From positions 1 to 40,356 of the forward strand of contig JAZLJD010000058.1 of the NCBI GenBank assembly GCA_045617725.1: a stretch of 40,356 bases of DNA, given 5' to 3'. The position numbers were made by a program, and so were the translations under genes. This document shows positions 1 to 7,229 of this stretch, piece after piece. This stretch comes from JAZLJD01 sp045617725. GTDB taxonomy: Bacteria; Bacillota; Clostridia; Lachnospirales; Lachnospiraceae. Every line of letters starts with the position of its first letter. Position 1 is the first letter of the stretch. The notes beneath the pieces were generated by a model, which did not search any database, had not been told where the DNA came from, and saw nothing but the letters and a program-made list of their open reading frames with translations.

Positions 1-2319
1 CACCTCGTTACGCAGCTGTTTTAATTTCTCTTTGTGTTTTACTCCGAAGCGCTGCTCCTCGTCGATGACAAGAAGACCCAGCTTCTTCGGGTTTATATCC
101 TTTGAAAGGACCTTATGCGTTCCAATGATGATATCGACAAGTCCCTTCGAGAAATCTTCCATGATCTTTTTCTGCTGCGCAGGCGTTCTGAAGCGTGAGA
201 GAAGCTCGACCCTTACCGGGAAGCTCTTCATTCTCTGAACGAAGGTGTTGTAATGCTGCTGTGCAAGTATGGTCGTCGGAACGAGGTAAATGACCTGGTA
301 ACCTTCCTGCACCACCTTGAAGGATGCGCGCAGCGCAATCTCTGTCTTGCCGTAGCCGACATCTCCGCAGATTAAGCGGTCCATAATCTTGTGGCTCTCC
401 ATATCGGCCTTCGTTGCCTCAATGGCCAGAATCTGGTCCTGCGTTTCCTCATACGGGAACAGCTCCTCAAATTCCTTCTGCCATACGGTATCCGTGCCAA
501 AAACAAAGCCGTCGCTGCGACTTCTCTTCGCATAAAGCTCCACCAGGTCCTTGGCCACCGTGGCCACAGCTGCCTTGACACGGGTCTTTGTTTTCTGCCA
601 TTCCTTCGAACCGAGCATACTGAGCTTCGGTGCTCTGCCCTCTCCGCCCGAATATTTCTGCACGCAGTCAAGAGCCGTGGCAAGCACATAAAGCTTGCCG
701 CCGCCTGCGTATTCAATCACCATGAAATCCTTGATAACCTTGTCGACTTCCGCCTTTTCGATGCCCTTGTAAACTCCGAGGCCGTGGCTTTCGTGTACGA
801 CATAATCCCCGACCTTGAGGTCCGCGAAATCCTGAATGGTCCGGTTTTCCTTGTGTTTCTTTTTGGCCGCCTTATTACGGTTTCCGAAAATATCGGTTTC
901 GGAAATCACCACGAACTTGAGAAGCGGATACGCAAAGCCCTTCGACACGCATCCGTGGAAAACCATAATCTCGCCGGGCTGCAGAACACGGTCCGCATTC
1001 TCCGAATAGAAGGCATTCAGGCCCTCATCCATGAGGTCCTCCGCCAGTCGGGCCGCTCTCGTCTTCGAACCGGACAAAAGCAACACGCGATATCCTTCTT
1101 TTTTATATTTCAAAAGGTCCTTGGTAAGTACTTCAAAACTGCTGTTGAACGAAGCAATGGCCTGCACGTTCAGACTGTAACGCTGCTCGAATTTTTCGTA
1201 GTAACGGCCTCCGTCCAGCATGGACAGTCCCACCACTGCGGAGGAACGCAGGGTAGCCGCCGCCTGCTTCGGACTCAAAAGAAGCTTGAGCTGGCCGGGC
1301 AGCGTGTAGCCCTTCTCAAGTCTCGTGCTCATGCTCTCGCGGAATTCCAGTTCCACGGCATCCGCATGTTCCACGAGGCGTCCCGGTTCATCCAGGAAAA
1401 AAATGCAATTTCGGTTCTTCACATAGTCCGAAAGGCTTTCGCGATTCTCGCAAAAATAGCACAGGTAGCTGTCGAGGTTTACCATACAGCGGTTCAGGCT
1501 GAGGCGCTCCAAAAGCTCCTCCGTCTGCTTCTTAATCCTGCCCGCTTCCTCAAACCGGTCGTTACTGCGTAGCGATTTCTGCGTTTCTTCCGCCGCTTTC
1601 CGGATTCTCTGAATGCCATCTTCGATGGCGGAAGCCGTCAGATTGAGTTCGGTCGCAGGATAAAAAGTAATCTCCGTAAGCTTCTCGATGGAACGCTGGC
1701 TGAGTACATCAAAAGAACGTATGGACTCGATTTCATCGCCCCAGAGTTCCACACGCACGGGATTCTCGTTCGTTAAGTCATAAATATCCAGAATGCCGCC
1801 ATGCACCGCAAACTGGCCGGGTTCTTCCACCATGGCTACCTTGTCGTAGCCTGCGTTCAGAAGGAGGAGGCTGATTGCCTTTTCCTCACAGACGCTTCCC
1901 ACGCTCAGCGAAAAAACACCCTGCTCCCAGTCCTTAAGGGGCTGCCTTAATTCCATCAGCGCATCATAGGTCGTCACAATGGTCGTCGGACGGTTCTCCA
2001 AAATACGGCGCAGAATCCGAACGCGCTCCCGAATCAGTTCGTTGCCGTGGATGTCCGCCTGATAAAAAATAAGGTCGCGAGCCGGATAGTACAGGACCTC
2101 CGGGTCGTAGAGCTTCACATCCTCCACAAATTCTTTGGCCTTCCGGTCCGAATAGGTAACCAGAAAACGCACATCAAAAGAACCTCCGAGAGCATCCAGG
2201 AGGTTGGGTTTTTGGGAATCAATGCAGCCCGAAATCGCAATGGGGCTGCGTCCGTCCAGATTTTTCTTTATACTTTCATATTCTCCGCATTCAAAAATCG
2301 GAGCACTTAAAACTTTCAT
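1..2319 (-). CDS. mfd: Transcription-repair coupling factor Mfd (N-terminal two thirds, cut by window edge)
   Basis: Mfd releases RNA polymerase stalled at lesions and recruits UvrA. The frame stays open from ATG at 2319 to base 1, giving 773 of the roughly 1150-1180 residues usual for the family. The start reads MKVLSAPIFECGEY. An RNA-polymerase-interacting (CarD-like) domain lies at about residues 494-560 (VGDYVVHESHGLGVYKG). The RecG-like translocase core follows, with Walker A GDVGYGKTE at 652-660 and the DEEQ box at 753-756, just before the edge. The ATG shares four bases (2316-2319) with the pth stop, so the two genes are probably translationally coupled; pth-mfd order is also seen in Bacillus. 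The N-terminal UvrB-like region should bind UvrA, and uvrA/uvrB occur elsewhere in this window. The truncation is a window artefact; the frame is intact throughout. Confidence 0.97.
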   Translation of the reverse strand, partial: MKVLSAPIFECGEYESIKKNLDGRSPIAISGCIDSQKPNLLDALGGSFDVRFLVTYSDRKAKEFVEDVKLYDPEVLYYPARDLIFYQADIHGNELIRERVRILRRILENRPTTIVTTYDALMELRQPLKDWEQGVFSLSVGSVCEEKAISLLLLNAGYDKVAMVEEPGQFAVHGGILDIYDLTNENPVRVELWGDEIESIRSFDVLSQRSIEKLTEITFYPATELNLTASAIEDGIQRIRKAAEETQKSLRSNDRFEEAGRIKKQTEELLERLSLNRCMVNLDSYLCYFCENRESLSDYVKNRNCIFFLDEPGRLVEHADAVELEFRESMSTRLEKGYTLPGQLKLLLSPKQAAATLRSSAVVGLSMLDGGRYYEKFEQRYSLNVQAIASFNSSFEVLTKDLLKYKKEGYRVLLLSGSKTRAARLAEDLMDEGLNAFYSENADRVLQPGEIMVFHGCVSKGFAYPLLKFVVISETDIFGNRNKAAKKKHKENRTIQDFADLKVGDYVVHESHGLGVYKGIEKAEVDKVIKDFMVIEYAGGGKLYVLATALDCVQKYSGGEGRAPKLSMLGSKEWQKTKTRVKAAVATVAKDLVELYAKRSRSDGFVFGTDTVWQKEFEELFPYEETQDQILAIEATKADMESHKIMDRLICGDVGYGKTEIALRASFKVVQEGYQVIYLVPTTILAQQHYNTFVQRMKSFPVRVELLSRFRTPAQQKKIMEDFSKGLVDIIIGTHKVLSKDINPKKLGLLVIDEEQRFGVKHKEKLKQLRNEV

Positions 2320-2888
2320 ACTTTCTTCCTGTTAAAACGGTTCATGGCCGCCTGCACATCTTCCCTGAGTATCACTTCAATCGCAGCTACCGCATCGTCA
2401 ATCGCTCCGTCCACCTCAGCACGCGCTTCCTTGCTGAAGTGTCCGAGCACATGATCCGCCAGATCCATGCGGTCGGGCTTGTCCCCCACGCCGACACGGA
2501 TCCGCGTAAAGTCCTGCGTTCCCAGATGCAAGATAATATTCTTAAGGCCGTTATGACCGCCGGCACTGCCCTTCTCCCGCACACGGATATTGCCGGGTTC
2601 CAAGGCAATATCATCGGAAATAACGATTACCTCGTTCACGGGATCCACATGATAAAAATCAACTGCCGCACGGATTGCTTCGCCGCTTAGGTTCATATAG
2701 GTCTGCGGTTTCATAAGCAGTACCTTTTCGCTTCCGATGAAACCGTTTCCTTCAAGCGCCTTGTGCTTTGACGACTCGACTTTAATGTCGTACTTTTTGG
2801 CCAACGCATCAATCACGTCAAACCCGATGTTATGCCTTGTATGGCTGTACTCTTTCCCGGGATTCCCGAGACCTGCAATAATAAACAT
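2316..2888 (-). CDS. pth: Peptidyl-tRNA hydrolase
   Basis: The 190-residue product matches bacterial Pth, which recycles peptidyl-tRNAs dropped from stalled ribosomes. It starts MFIIAGLGNPGKEY and contains the family landmarks HTRHNIGF near residue 20 (the catalytic His region), KPQTYMNLSGEA and GSAGGHNGLK. The frame extends upstream to 2936, but ATG 2888 puts the conserved start of strand 1 at the N terminus as in relatives; the ribosome-binding site there is weak. It overlaps mfd by ATGA. A promoter and a hairpin sit between it and glgD (separate entries), so pth-mfd can be transcribed independently of glgCD. Confidence 0.96.
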   Translation of the reverse strand: MFIIAGLGNPGKEYSHTRHNIGFDVIDALAKKYDIKVESSKHKALEGNGFIGSEKVLLMKPQTYMNLSGEAIRAAVDFYHVDPVNEVIVISDDIALEPGNIRVREKGSAGGHNGLKNIILHLGTQDFTRIRVGVGDKPDRMDLADHVLGHFSKEARAEVDGAIDDAVAAIEVILREDVQAAMNRFNRKKV

Positions 2889-2915
2889 AAAAATCACCGC
2901 ATTTCCATTTACTCG

Positions 2916-2951
2916 AAAAGAAGGCGGCAGCGGCATCCCGTTGCAGCCTTC
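2916..2951 (-). terminator. Hairpin after glgD, in the pth leader
   Basis: On the minus strand, arms GAAGGC (2946-2951) and GCCTTC (2920-2925) enclose a GC-rich internal part that can pair further, followed by TTTT at 2916-2919. It is placed as the terminator of glgC-glgD. It also lies downstream of the pth -10 element, so it would form at the very 5' end of the pth-mfd transcript. Confidence 0.6.
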
Positions 2952-2958
2952 CCGACTG

Positions 2959-2987
2959 ATTATATCACATAACGTTCACTTTGTTCA
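2959..2987 (-). promoter_or_regulatory. Promoter for pth-mfd overlapping the glgD stop
   Basis: On the minus strand a perfect TATAAT (2959-2964) is preceded by TGA, making an extended -10 element. A poor -35, TGAACA (2982-2987), stands 17 bp upstream. The -10 box spans the glgD stop codon. Predicted transcription starts near 2952. Confidence 0.5.
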
Positions 2988-4078
2988 TCCACAACCTTAA
3001 TTCCGTCGGTTCCGGAATAGTAGCTGCCGGAACGGATGGTGCAATGCGCATCTACGATGCAGTTCTCAATGACCGTGCCGTCTCCGATGTATACGTCATT
3101 CAGAATGATGGAATTTCGAATCACGCAATTGGAGCCAATAAATACTTTCTTGAAGATTACCGAATCCTCTACCGATCCGTTGATAATACTACCGCTTGAA
3201 ACAAGCGAATTCGTCACATGGGAACCGGGATTGTATTTGGCCGGAGGCAGGTCATCCACCTTCGAATACACATCCGGATACTGGCGGAAGAAGTAATCGC
3301 GAATCTCCGGACGAAGGAAGTCCATATTCGTTGCGAAATAATCTTCCACGGAGCCGATGTTGCTCCAGTAATCATCCATTCTGTAAGCAAGGATACGTTT
3401 CTGATTCTTGTACCTTATTAGGATGTCCTTGACGAAATCGAAACGGCCCTCGTTGACGTTCTTCTCAATCAGCTCAATCAGCTGACGACGACGGATGACG
3501 TAAATACCGCAACTGATGATGTCGCTGGTCGCTACGATGGGCTTCTCGTCCATCTCCACAATGCGGCCTTCCTCATCCAGCTTGACGGTTCCGAAACGCT
3601 CTGCCTCACTGCGTTCGGGAAGCGAGCGGCAAACTACCGTTATATCAGCCTTTGAAAGGATATGCTGCTCAAGAACCTTGTTGTAATCCATCTTGTAGAC
3701 GCAATCCCCGGAAGCAATAATAACGTACGGTTCATGGCTGTCACGCAGGAAATCCAGGTTCTGGTAAATGGCATCTGCGGTGCCGCGGTACCAGTTTGAA
3801 TTCTCATTCGTAACCGTAGGGTTGAATACATAGAGACCACCCTGCTTACGACCAAAATCCCACCATTTCGAGGAGGACAGATGCTCGTTTAAGGAACGGG
3901 CATTGTACTGCGTTAAAACAGCAACCTTCTGGATGTGAGAATTGGACATATTACTTAATGTAAAGTCGATGCTGCGATAACTGCCGGCAACAGGCATGGC
4001 GGCAATCGCACGTTTCTGACATAACTCACGCATGCGGAAATTATCCCCGCCTGCCAAAACAATTCCTATCGCTCTCAT
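2960..4078 (-). CDS. glgD: Glucose-1-phosphate adenylyltransferase, GlgD subunit
   Basis: This 372-residue protein is the GlgD partner of ADP-glucose pyrophosphorylase, the entry step of glycogen synthesis. It has a nucleotidyltransferase fold beginning MRAIGIVLAGGDNFRM and a C-terminal left-handed beta-helix of hexapeptide repeats (about residues 285-360). Compared with GlgC next door, the pyrophosphate loop (GGDNFRM against GGQGSRLG) and the metal/sugar site (GDCVYKMDY against GDHIYKMDY) are altered. This is typical of GlgD, which in other Firmicutes acts mainly as a regulatory or boosting subunit of a GlgC/GlgD heteromer. The start ATG overlaps the glgC stop by four bases and has a GGAGGT site. 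Confidence 0.95.
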   Translation of the reverse strand: MRAIGIVLAGGDNFRMRELCQKRAIAAMPVAGSYRSIDFTLSNMSNSHIQKVAVLTQYNARSLNEHLSSSKWWDFGRKQGGLYVFNPTVTNENSNWYRGTADAIYQNLDFLRDSHEPYVIIASGDCVYKMDYNKVLEQHILSKADITVVCRSLPERSEAERFGTVKLDEEGRIVEMDEKPIVATSDIISCGIYVIRRRQLIELIEKNVNEGRFDFVKDILIRYKNQKRILAYRMDDYWSNIGSVEDYFATNMDFLRPEIRDYFFRQYPDVYSKVDDLPPAKYNPGSHVTNSLVSSGSIINGSVEDSVIFKKVFIGSNCVIRNSIILNDVYIGDGTVIENCIVDAHCTIRSGSYYSGTDGIKVVDEQSERYVI

Positions 4079-5349
4079 ACGTTACCTCCCGCTTTAATCA
4101 TGGACTTGCCGCTCTCAAGCCGGCCGCCTTCATAATCTTCTGCAGTGGTAGTGCCAAAAATAACCGTATTCTTGCCGACATGCAGTCCGTCGGGAACCGT
4201 TGTATGCTCGCCGATGGTAACCAGCCCGCTGTTGTAAATTCTCGGGTCGGTCTCGTTCTCTTTTTCCTCGCCCTCGCCCAAAACAACGGAATCACCGATG
4301 ACGGTATCCTCGGCAATGATGGCCTTCGTAACAACGCAGTTCCGGCCGATGGTTGTATTATTCATGATAATGGAATCCCGGATTACGCTGCCCTCGCCGA
4401 TTTCTACGTTACAACCGATTACGCTGCCGTATACCTCGCCCAGGATACTGCTGCCCTCGCCGATTAAGCTGCGTTCTACGACGCCTCCGCGGGCAACATA
4501 CTGAGGAGGAAGGGACTCACTCTTTGTGTAAATCTTCCAGTATTCCTCGTACAGGTTGAATTCGGGAACGATGTCTATAAGTTCCATATTGGCTTCCCAA
4601 TAAGAGCTTAAGGTTCCTACATCCTTCCAGTAACCGTTGAATTCGTAAGCATACATCGGAAGGCCCTTCTCGTGACAGTAGGGAATGACATGCTTACCGA
4701 AATCCAGAGCCGGCTGGTCAGCCATACGCACCAGAGCTTCCTTCAATACGGGCCAGTCAAATATGTAGATACCCATCGAAGCAAGGTTGGAATGCGGATG
4801 CTCCGGTTTCTCCTCGAACTCCGTAATCTTGCGGTTCTCATCGGTAATGACAATACCGAAACGCTTGGCTTCCTCCATGGGAACCGGCATGGCGGCAATC
4901 GTAACCGCCGAATGGTTCTGCTTGTGGAAATCCAGCATAACCTCATAATCCATTTTATAAATATGATCGCCGGAAAGAATCAGAACATACTGCGGATTAA
5001 ATGTTTCCATATAATTCAGGTTCTGATAAATGGCATTGGCCGTGCCGGTATACCACTCCGTGTTGCCCACCTTCTCATACGGAGGTAATACGGTTACACC
5101 GCCGATATTTCTGTCAAGATCCCAGGGGATACCAATTCCGATATGTGTATTCAGTCGAAGCGGCTGGTACTGTGTCAAAACACCTACCGTATCCACTCCG
5201 GAATTAATACAGTTAGACAGCGGAAAATCGATAATACGATACTTACCGCCAAATTGAACAGCCGGCTTGGCCATATTGGAAGTTAAGACACCGAGTCTGC
5301 TTCCCTGTCCTCCAGCCAGCAGCATAGCAATCATTTCTTTCTTGACCAT
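4075..5349 (-). CDS. glgC: Glucose-1-phosphate adenylyltransferase, catalytic subunit GlgC
   Basis: GlgC makes ADP-glucose from glucose-1-phosphate and ATP for glycogen synthesis in the cytoplasm. The 424-residue protein starts MVKKEMIAMLLAGGQGSRLG and keeps the intact pyrophosphorylase loop (residues 10-20), KPAVQFGGKYRIIDF, WYTGTANAIYQN and GDHIYKMDY near 137-145. A C-terminal beta-helix follows. The start at 5349 matches the usual N terminus. A strong GGAGGG lies about 12 bases upstream, and an AGGAG directly abuts the ATG, which is unusual spacing. A five-codon frame (ATG at about 5374) ends in TAG just before this AGGAG; I do not know whether it matters. It is the first gene of glgC-glgD. 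Confidence 0.96.
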   Translation of the reverse strand: MVKKEMIAMLLAGGQGSRLGVLTSNMAKPAVQFGGKYRIIDFPLSNCINSGVDTVGVLTQYQPLRLNTHIGIGIPWDLDRNIGGVTVLPPYEKVGNTEWYTGTANAIYQNLNYMETFNPQYVLILSGDHIYKMDYEVMLDFHKQNHSAVTIAAMPVPMEEAKRFGIVITDENRKITEFEEKPEHPHSNLASMGIYIFDWPVLKEALVRMADQPALDFGKHVIPYCHEKGLPMYAYEFNGYWKDVGTLSSYWEANMELIDIVPEFNLYEEYWKIYTKSESLPPQYVARGGVVERSLIGEGSSILGEVYGSVIGCNVEIGEGSVIRDSIIMNNTTIGRNCVVTKAIIAEDTVIGDSVVLGEGEEKENETDPRIYNSGLVTIGEHTTVPDGLHVGKNTVIFGTTTAEDYEGGRLESGKSMIKAGGNV

Positions 5350-5408
5350 GCTCCTAAATAACCCTCCTCATCCCTTGTACTCAATTACCCGATTGAACAA
5401 GTAAGAAA

Positions 5409-5414
5409 ATTATA
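5409..5414 (-). promoter_or_regulatory. -10 element of glgC-glgD promoter
   Basis: Minus strand TATAAT preceded by TGG forms an extended -10; no good -35 box is seen 16-18 bp upstream. It lies about 60 bp upstream of glgC and back to back with the murC promoter. Confidence 0.5.
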
Positions 5415-5468
5415 CCATAGCTATGTGCGAAAAGGAATGTTTTTCGTGCATTTTGAGGGATATGTGCG

Positions 5469-5474
5469 TATAAT
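5469..5474 (+). promoter_or_regulatory. -10 element of murC promoter
   Basis: A perfect TATAAT stands 41 bp before the murC ATG. A convincing -35 box is lacking. It is divergent from the glgC -10 element, 54 bp away. Confidence 0.45.
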
Positions 5475-5515
5475 GATTTCAGCATGAAATGCAATTTTTT
5501 TCGAAAGGAGTACAT

Positions 5516-6931
5516 ATGTATCAGGTAGACTTTTCACGCCCTGCCTATGTCTATTTCATAGGTATCGGCGGTTCCAGTATGAGCGGACTTGCGGAGTGCT
5601 GTCAGCGAAACGGCTGGCGCGTTTCCGGTTCCGACAATGAACGCAGCACCAAAACAGAGAAACTTCAGAAAGCCGGGATTGATGTACGCTACGGCCAGCG
5701 TTACGAGAATGTTCCGAAGGATGCCGACCTCGTGGTTTACTCGGCGGCTATCAACGAGCAGAACCCCGAACGTGTGGCTACACGGGACCTCGGAATCGAG
5801 ACCATGTGCCGCGGTGATTTCCTCGGTCAGATTATGGATCAGTACCAAAGCCGCATTGCCGTAAGCGGTACGCACGGCAAGACCACTACCACCAGCATGA
5901 TCAGCGAGATTTTCATGGCAGCCGGAACGGATCCGACCCTTGCCATCGGCGGTGTGCTTCCTTCCATTCATGACAATTTCCGCGTGGGGGCTCACGACTA
6001 TTTCATCGCCGAGGCCTGCGAGTTCACAAACAGTTACCTCGCCATGAATCCGACGATTTCCATTATCTTAAACATTGACAACGATCACCTGGATTTTTTC
6101 AAATCCATGCAGGGAATCCGCGATTCCTTCCACGCTTTCGGACACAAGCTTACAAAAGACGGTTTCCTGATTATAAACGGAAGCATTCCTAAGCTCTCCG
6201 AGCTCACGGATGACCTCGACGCCACCGTAATTACTTTTGGCACCGATTCCTCTTATGATTACTACTACACGGACCTTATGATGGACGAGTACTGGAAGGC
6301 GCACTTCACCTTGCATGTAAGTGATGCCGCGCGAAAAAGAATCCCCGCCCTTCAAAACGTACCGGCCTCCGAGGAATTTGTTTTGGGTGTCGTAGGCGAC
6401 CACAACGCCTGCAACGCACTGTCCGCAGTCGCTGCTTCGGACTTGTGCGGTATCCCGAGAGAATCCACCCACGCCGCACTGCTTGATTACACGGGAACCG
6501 AGCGACGGTTCCAGCTTCGAGGCGTCATCGGCGGTGTCAGCATCTACGACGATTACGCGCATCATCCGACCGAAGTGGCCGCAGCACTTAAAACCGCTCA
6601 AAAATATGCCAAAGGGACCTGCTGGGTGTGCTATCAGCCGCATACCTACAGCCGTACCAAGCTTTTGATGGATGATATTGCACAGGCGCTCACGACGGCC
6701 GACAAGGTAATCCTTACGGACATCATGGCTGCACGTGAAACGGACACCCTCGGAATCACTGCCGAAGACTTAAAGGAAAAAGTCGAAAAATTAGGTACTC
6801 CCTGCTATTTATGCCCCTCTTTTGAAGAAGCTGAAAATTTTATTTTAGAAAATTGTATCAACGGTGACCTGTTGATAACTATGGGGTGCGGAAACGTCGT
6901 AAAAATCGCAGATTTCCTGGTTGGCGAATGA
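5516..6931 (+). CDS. murC: UDP-N-acetylmuramate--L-alanine ligase MurC
   Basis: MurC adds the first amino acid (L-Ala) of the peptidoglycan stem peptide to UDP-MurNAc. The 471-residue product has the N-terminal Rossmann domain with GIGGSSMSGLAE (residues 16-27), the ATP loop GTHGKTTT (118-125), and the C-terminal Mur ligase domain with YDDYAHHPTE and CYQPHTYSRT. An in-frame start exists at 5489, but ATG 5516 has AAAGGAG five bases upstream and matches the usual N terminus. It is transcribed alone; a strong hairpin terminator follows 12 bases after the stop. Confidence 0.96.
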   Translation: MYQVDFSRPAYVYFIGIGGSSMSGLAECCQRNGWRVSGSDNERSTKTEKLQKAGIDVRYGQRYENVPKDADLVVYSAAINEQNPERVATRDLGIETMCRGDFLGQIMDQYQSRIAVSGTHGKTTTTSMISEIFMAAGTDPTLAIGGVLPSIHDNFRVGAHDYFIAEACEFTNSYLAMNPTISIILNIDNDHLDFFKSMQGIRDSFHAFGHKLTKDGFLIINGSIPKLSELTDDLDATVITFGTDSSYDYYYTDLMMDEYWKAHFTLHVSDAARKRIPALQNVPASEEFVLGVVGDHNACNALSAVAASDLCGIPRESTHAALLDYTGTERRFQLRGVIGGVSIYDDYAHHPTEVAAALKTAQKYAKGTCWVCYQPHTYSRTKLLMDDIAQALTTADKVILTDIMAARETDTLGITAEDLKEKVEKLGTPCYLCPSFEEAENFILENCINGDLLITMGCGNVVKIADFLVGE

Positions 6932-6942
6932 TTTGTCCACTT

Positions 6943-6994
6943 TATCCACAATTTTGAGGCAGGCTTACGGCTTCAAAATTGTGGATATTTTTGT
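6943..6994 (+). terminator. murC terminator whose stem carries inverted DnaA boxes
   Basis: An 18-bp stem with one G-T pair (6943-6960 with 6970-6987) and a nine-base loop is followed by TTTTT at 6988-6992. Its outer arms contain a DnaA-box sequence and its near-inverse copy, so the same bases may serve both roles. Confidence 0.8.
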
Positions 6995-7018
6995 TTGCAT
7001 AACATGTGGAACCAAAAG

Positions 7019-7058
7019 ATGTCAAATTTCCGACGCTATGGGAAAAATGTCAAATTTC
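7019..7058. repeat. Direct repeat ATGTCAAATTTC, two copies
   Basis: Two identical 12-mers, 28 bp apart start to start, lie between the two groups of DnaA boxes. The spacing is not a whole number of helical turns. Function is unknown. Confidence 0.6.
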
Positions 7059-7124
7059 GCCTTTTGCCAGGCAGTGTTATGTTAACCTTTTATCCACATT
7101 GTCCACATTATCCACAAATGCCGG

Positions 7125-7149
7125 AAAAGCCCGAAAATACGGGCTTTTT
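7125..7149 (+). terminator. Second terminator upstream of the DnaD-domain gene
   Basis: AAAAGCCCG (7125-7133), a six-base loop and CGGGCTTTT (7140-7148) form a 9-bp stem with a T run, then a second T run at 7154-7158. It separates the DnaA-box array from the operon promoter. The A run on the other side means it could also work leftward. Confidence 0.75.
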
Positions 7150-7163
7150 CGAGTTTTTGACTC

Positions 7164-7193
7164 TTTACTTTTGTAAAAACTTCGTGCTATACT
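7164..7193 (+). promoter_or_regulatory. Promoter of the primosome/PRPP operon
   Basis: -35 TTTACT (7164-7169), 18-bp spacer and -10 TATACT (7188-7193) with TGC in front (extended -10). The start codon is 37 bp downstream of the -10 box. Confidence 0.6.
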
Positions 7194-7229
7194 TCATTTA
7201 CTTTTTGAAAGACATATGGGCGGAGCATT

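Larger units (their letters stand above)
6933..7116. promoter_or_regulatory. DnaA-box cluster between murC and the primosome operon
   Basis: Exact matches to the high-affinity box TTATCCACA lie at 6942-6950, 7090-7098 and 7108-7116. Near matches are TTGTCCACT (6933-6941), a reverse-strand ATATCCACA (6980-6988) and TTGTCCACA (7099-7107). The last three boxes abut with an exact 9-bp period. Between the two groups, ATGTCAAATTTC occurs twice (7019-7030 and 7047-7058). The 298-bp gap holds no convincing gene. DnaA binding is inferred from the consensus. Confidence 0.7.

Noticed and set aside
391..1572. 393-codon open frame on the plus strand
   Set aside because: It lies wholly antisense to mfd, whose reading frame has clear conserved motifs; the frame is a by-product of codon bias.
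6932..7229. Chromosomal replication origin oriC
   Set aside because: DnaA boxes are present but dnaA, dnaN, rpmH or gyr genes and a clear AT-rich unwinding block are not; kept only as an alternative.
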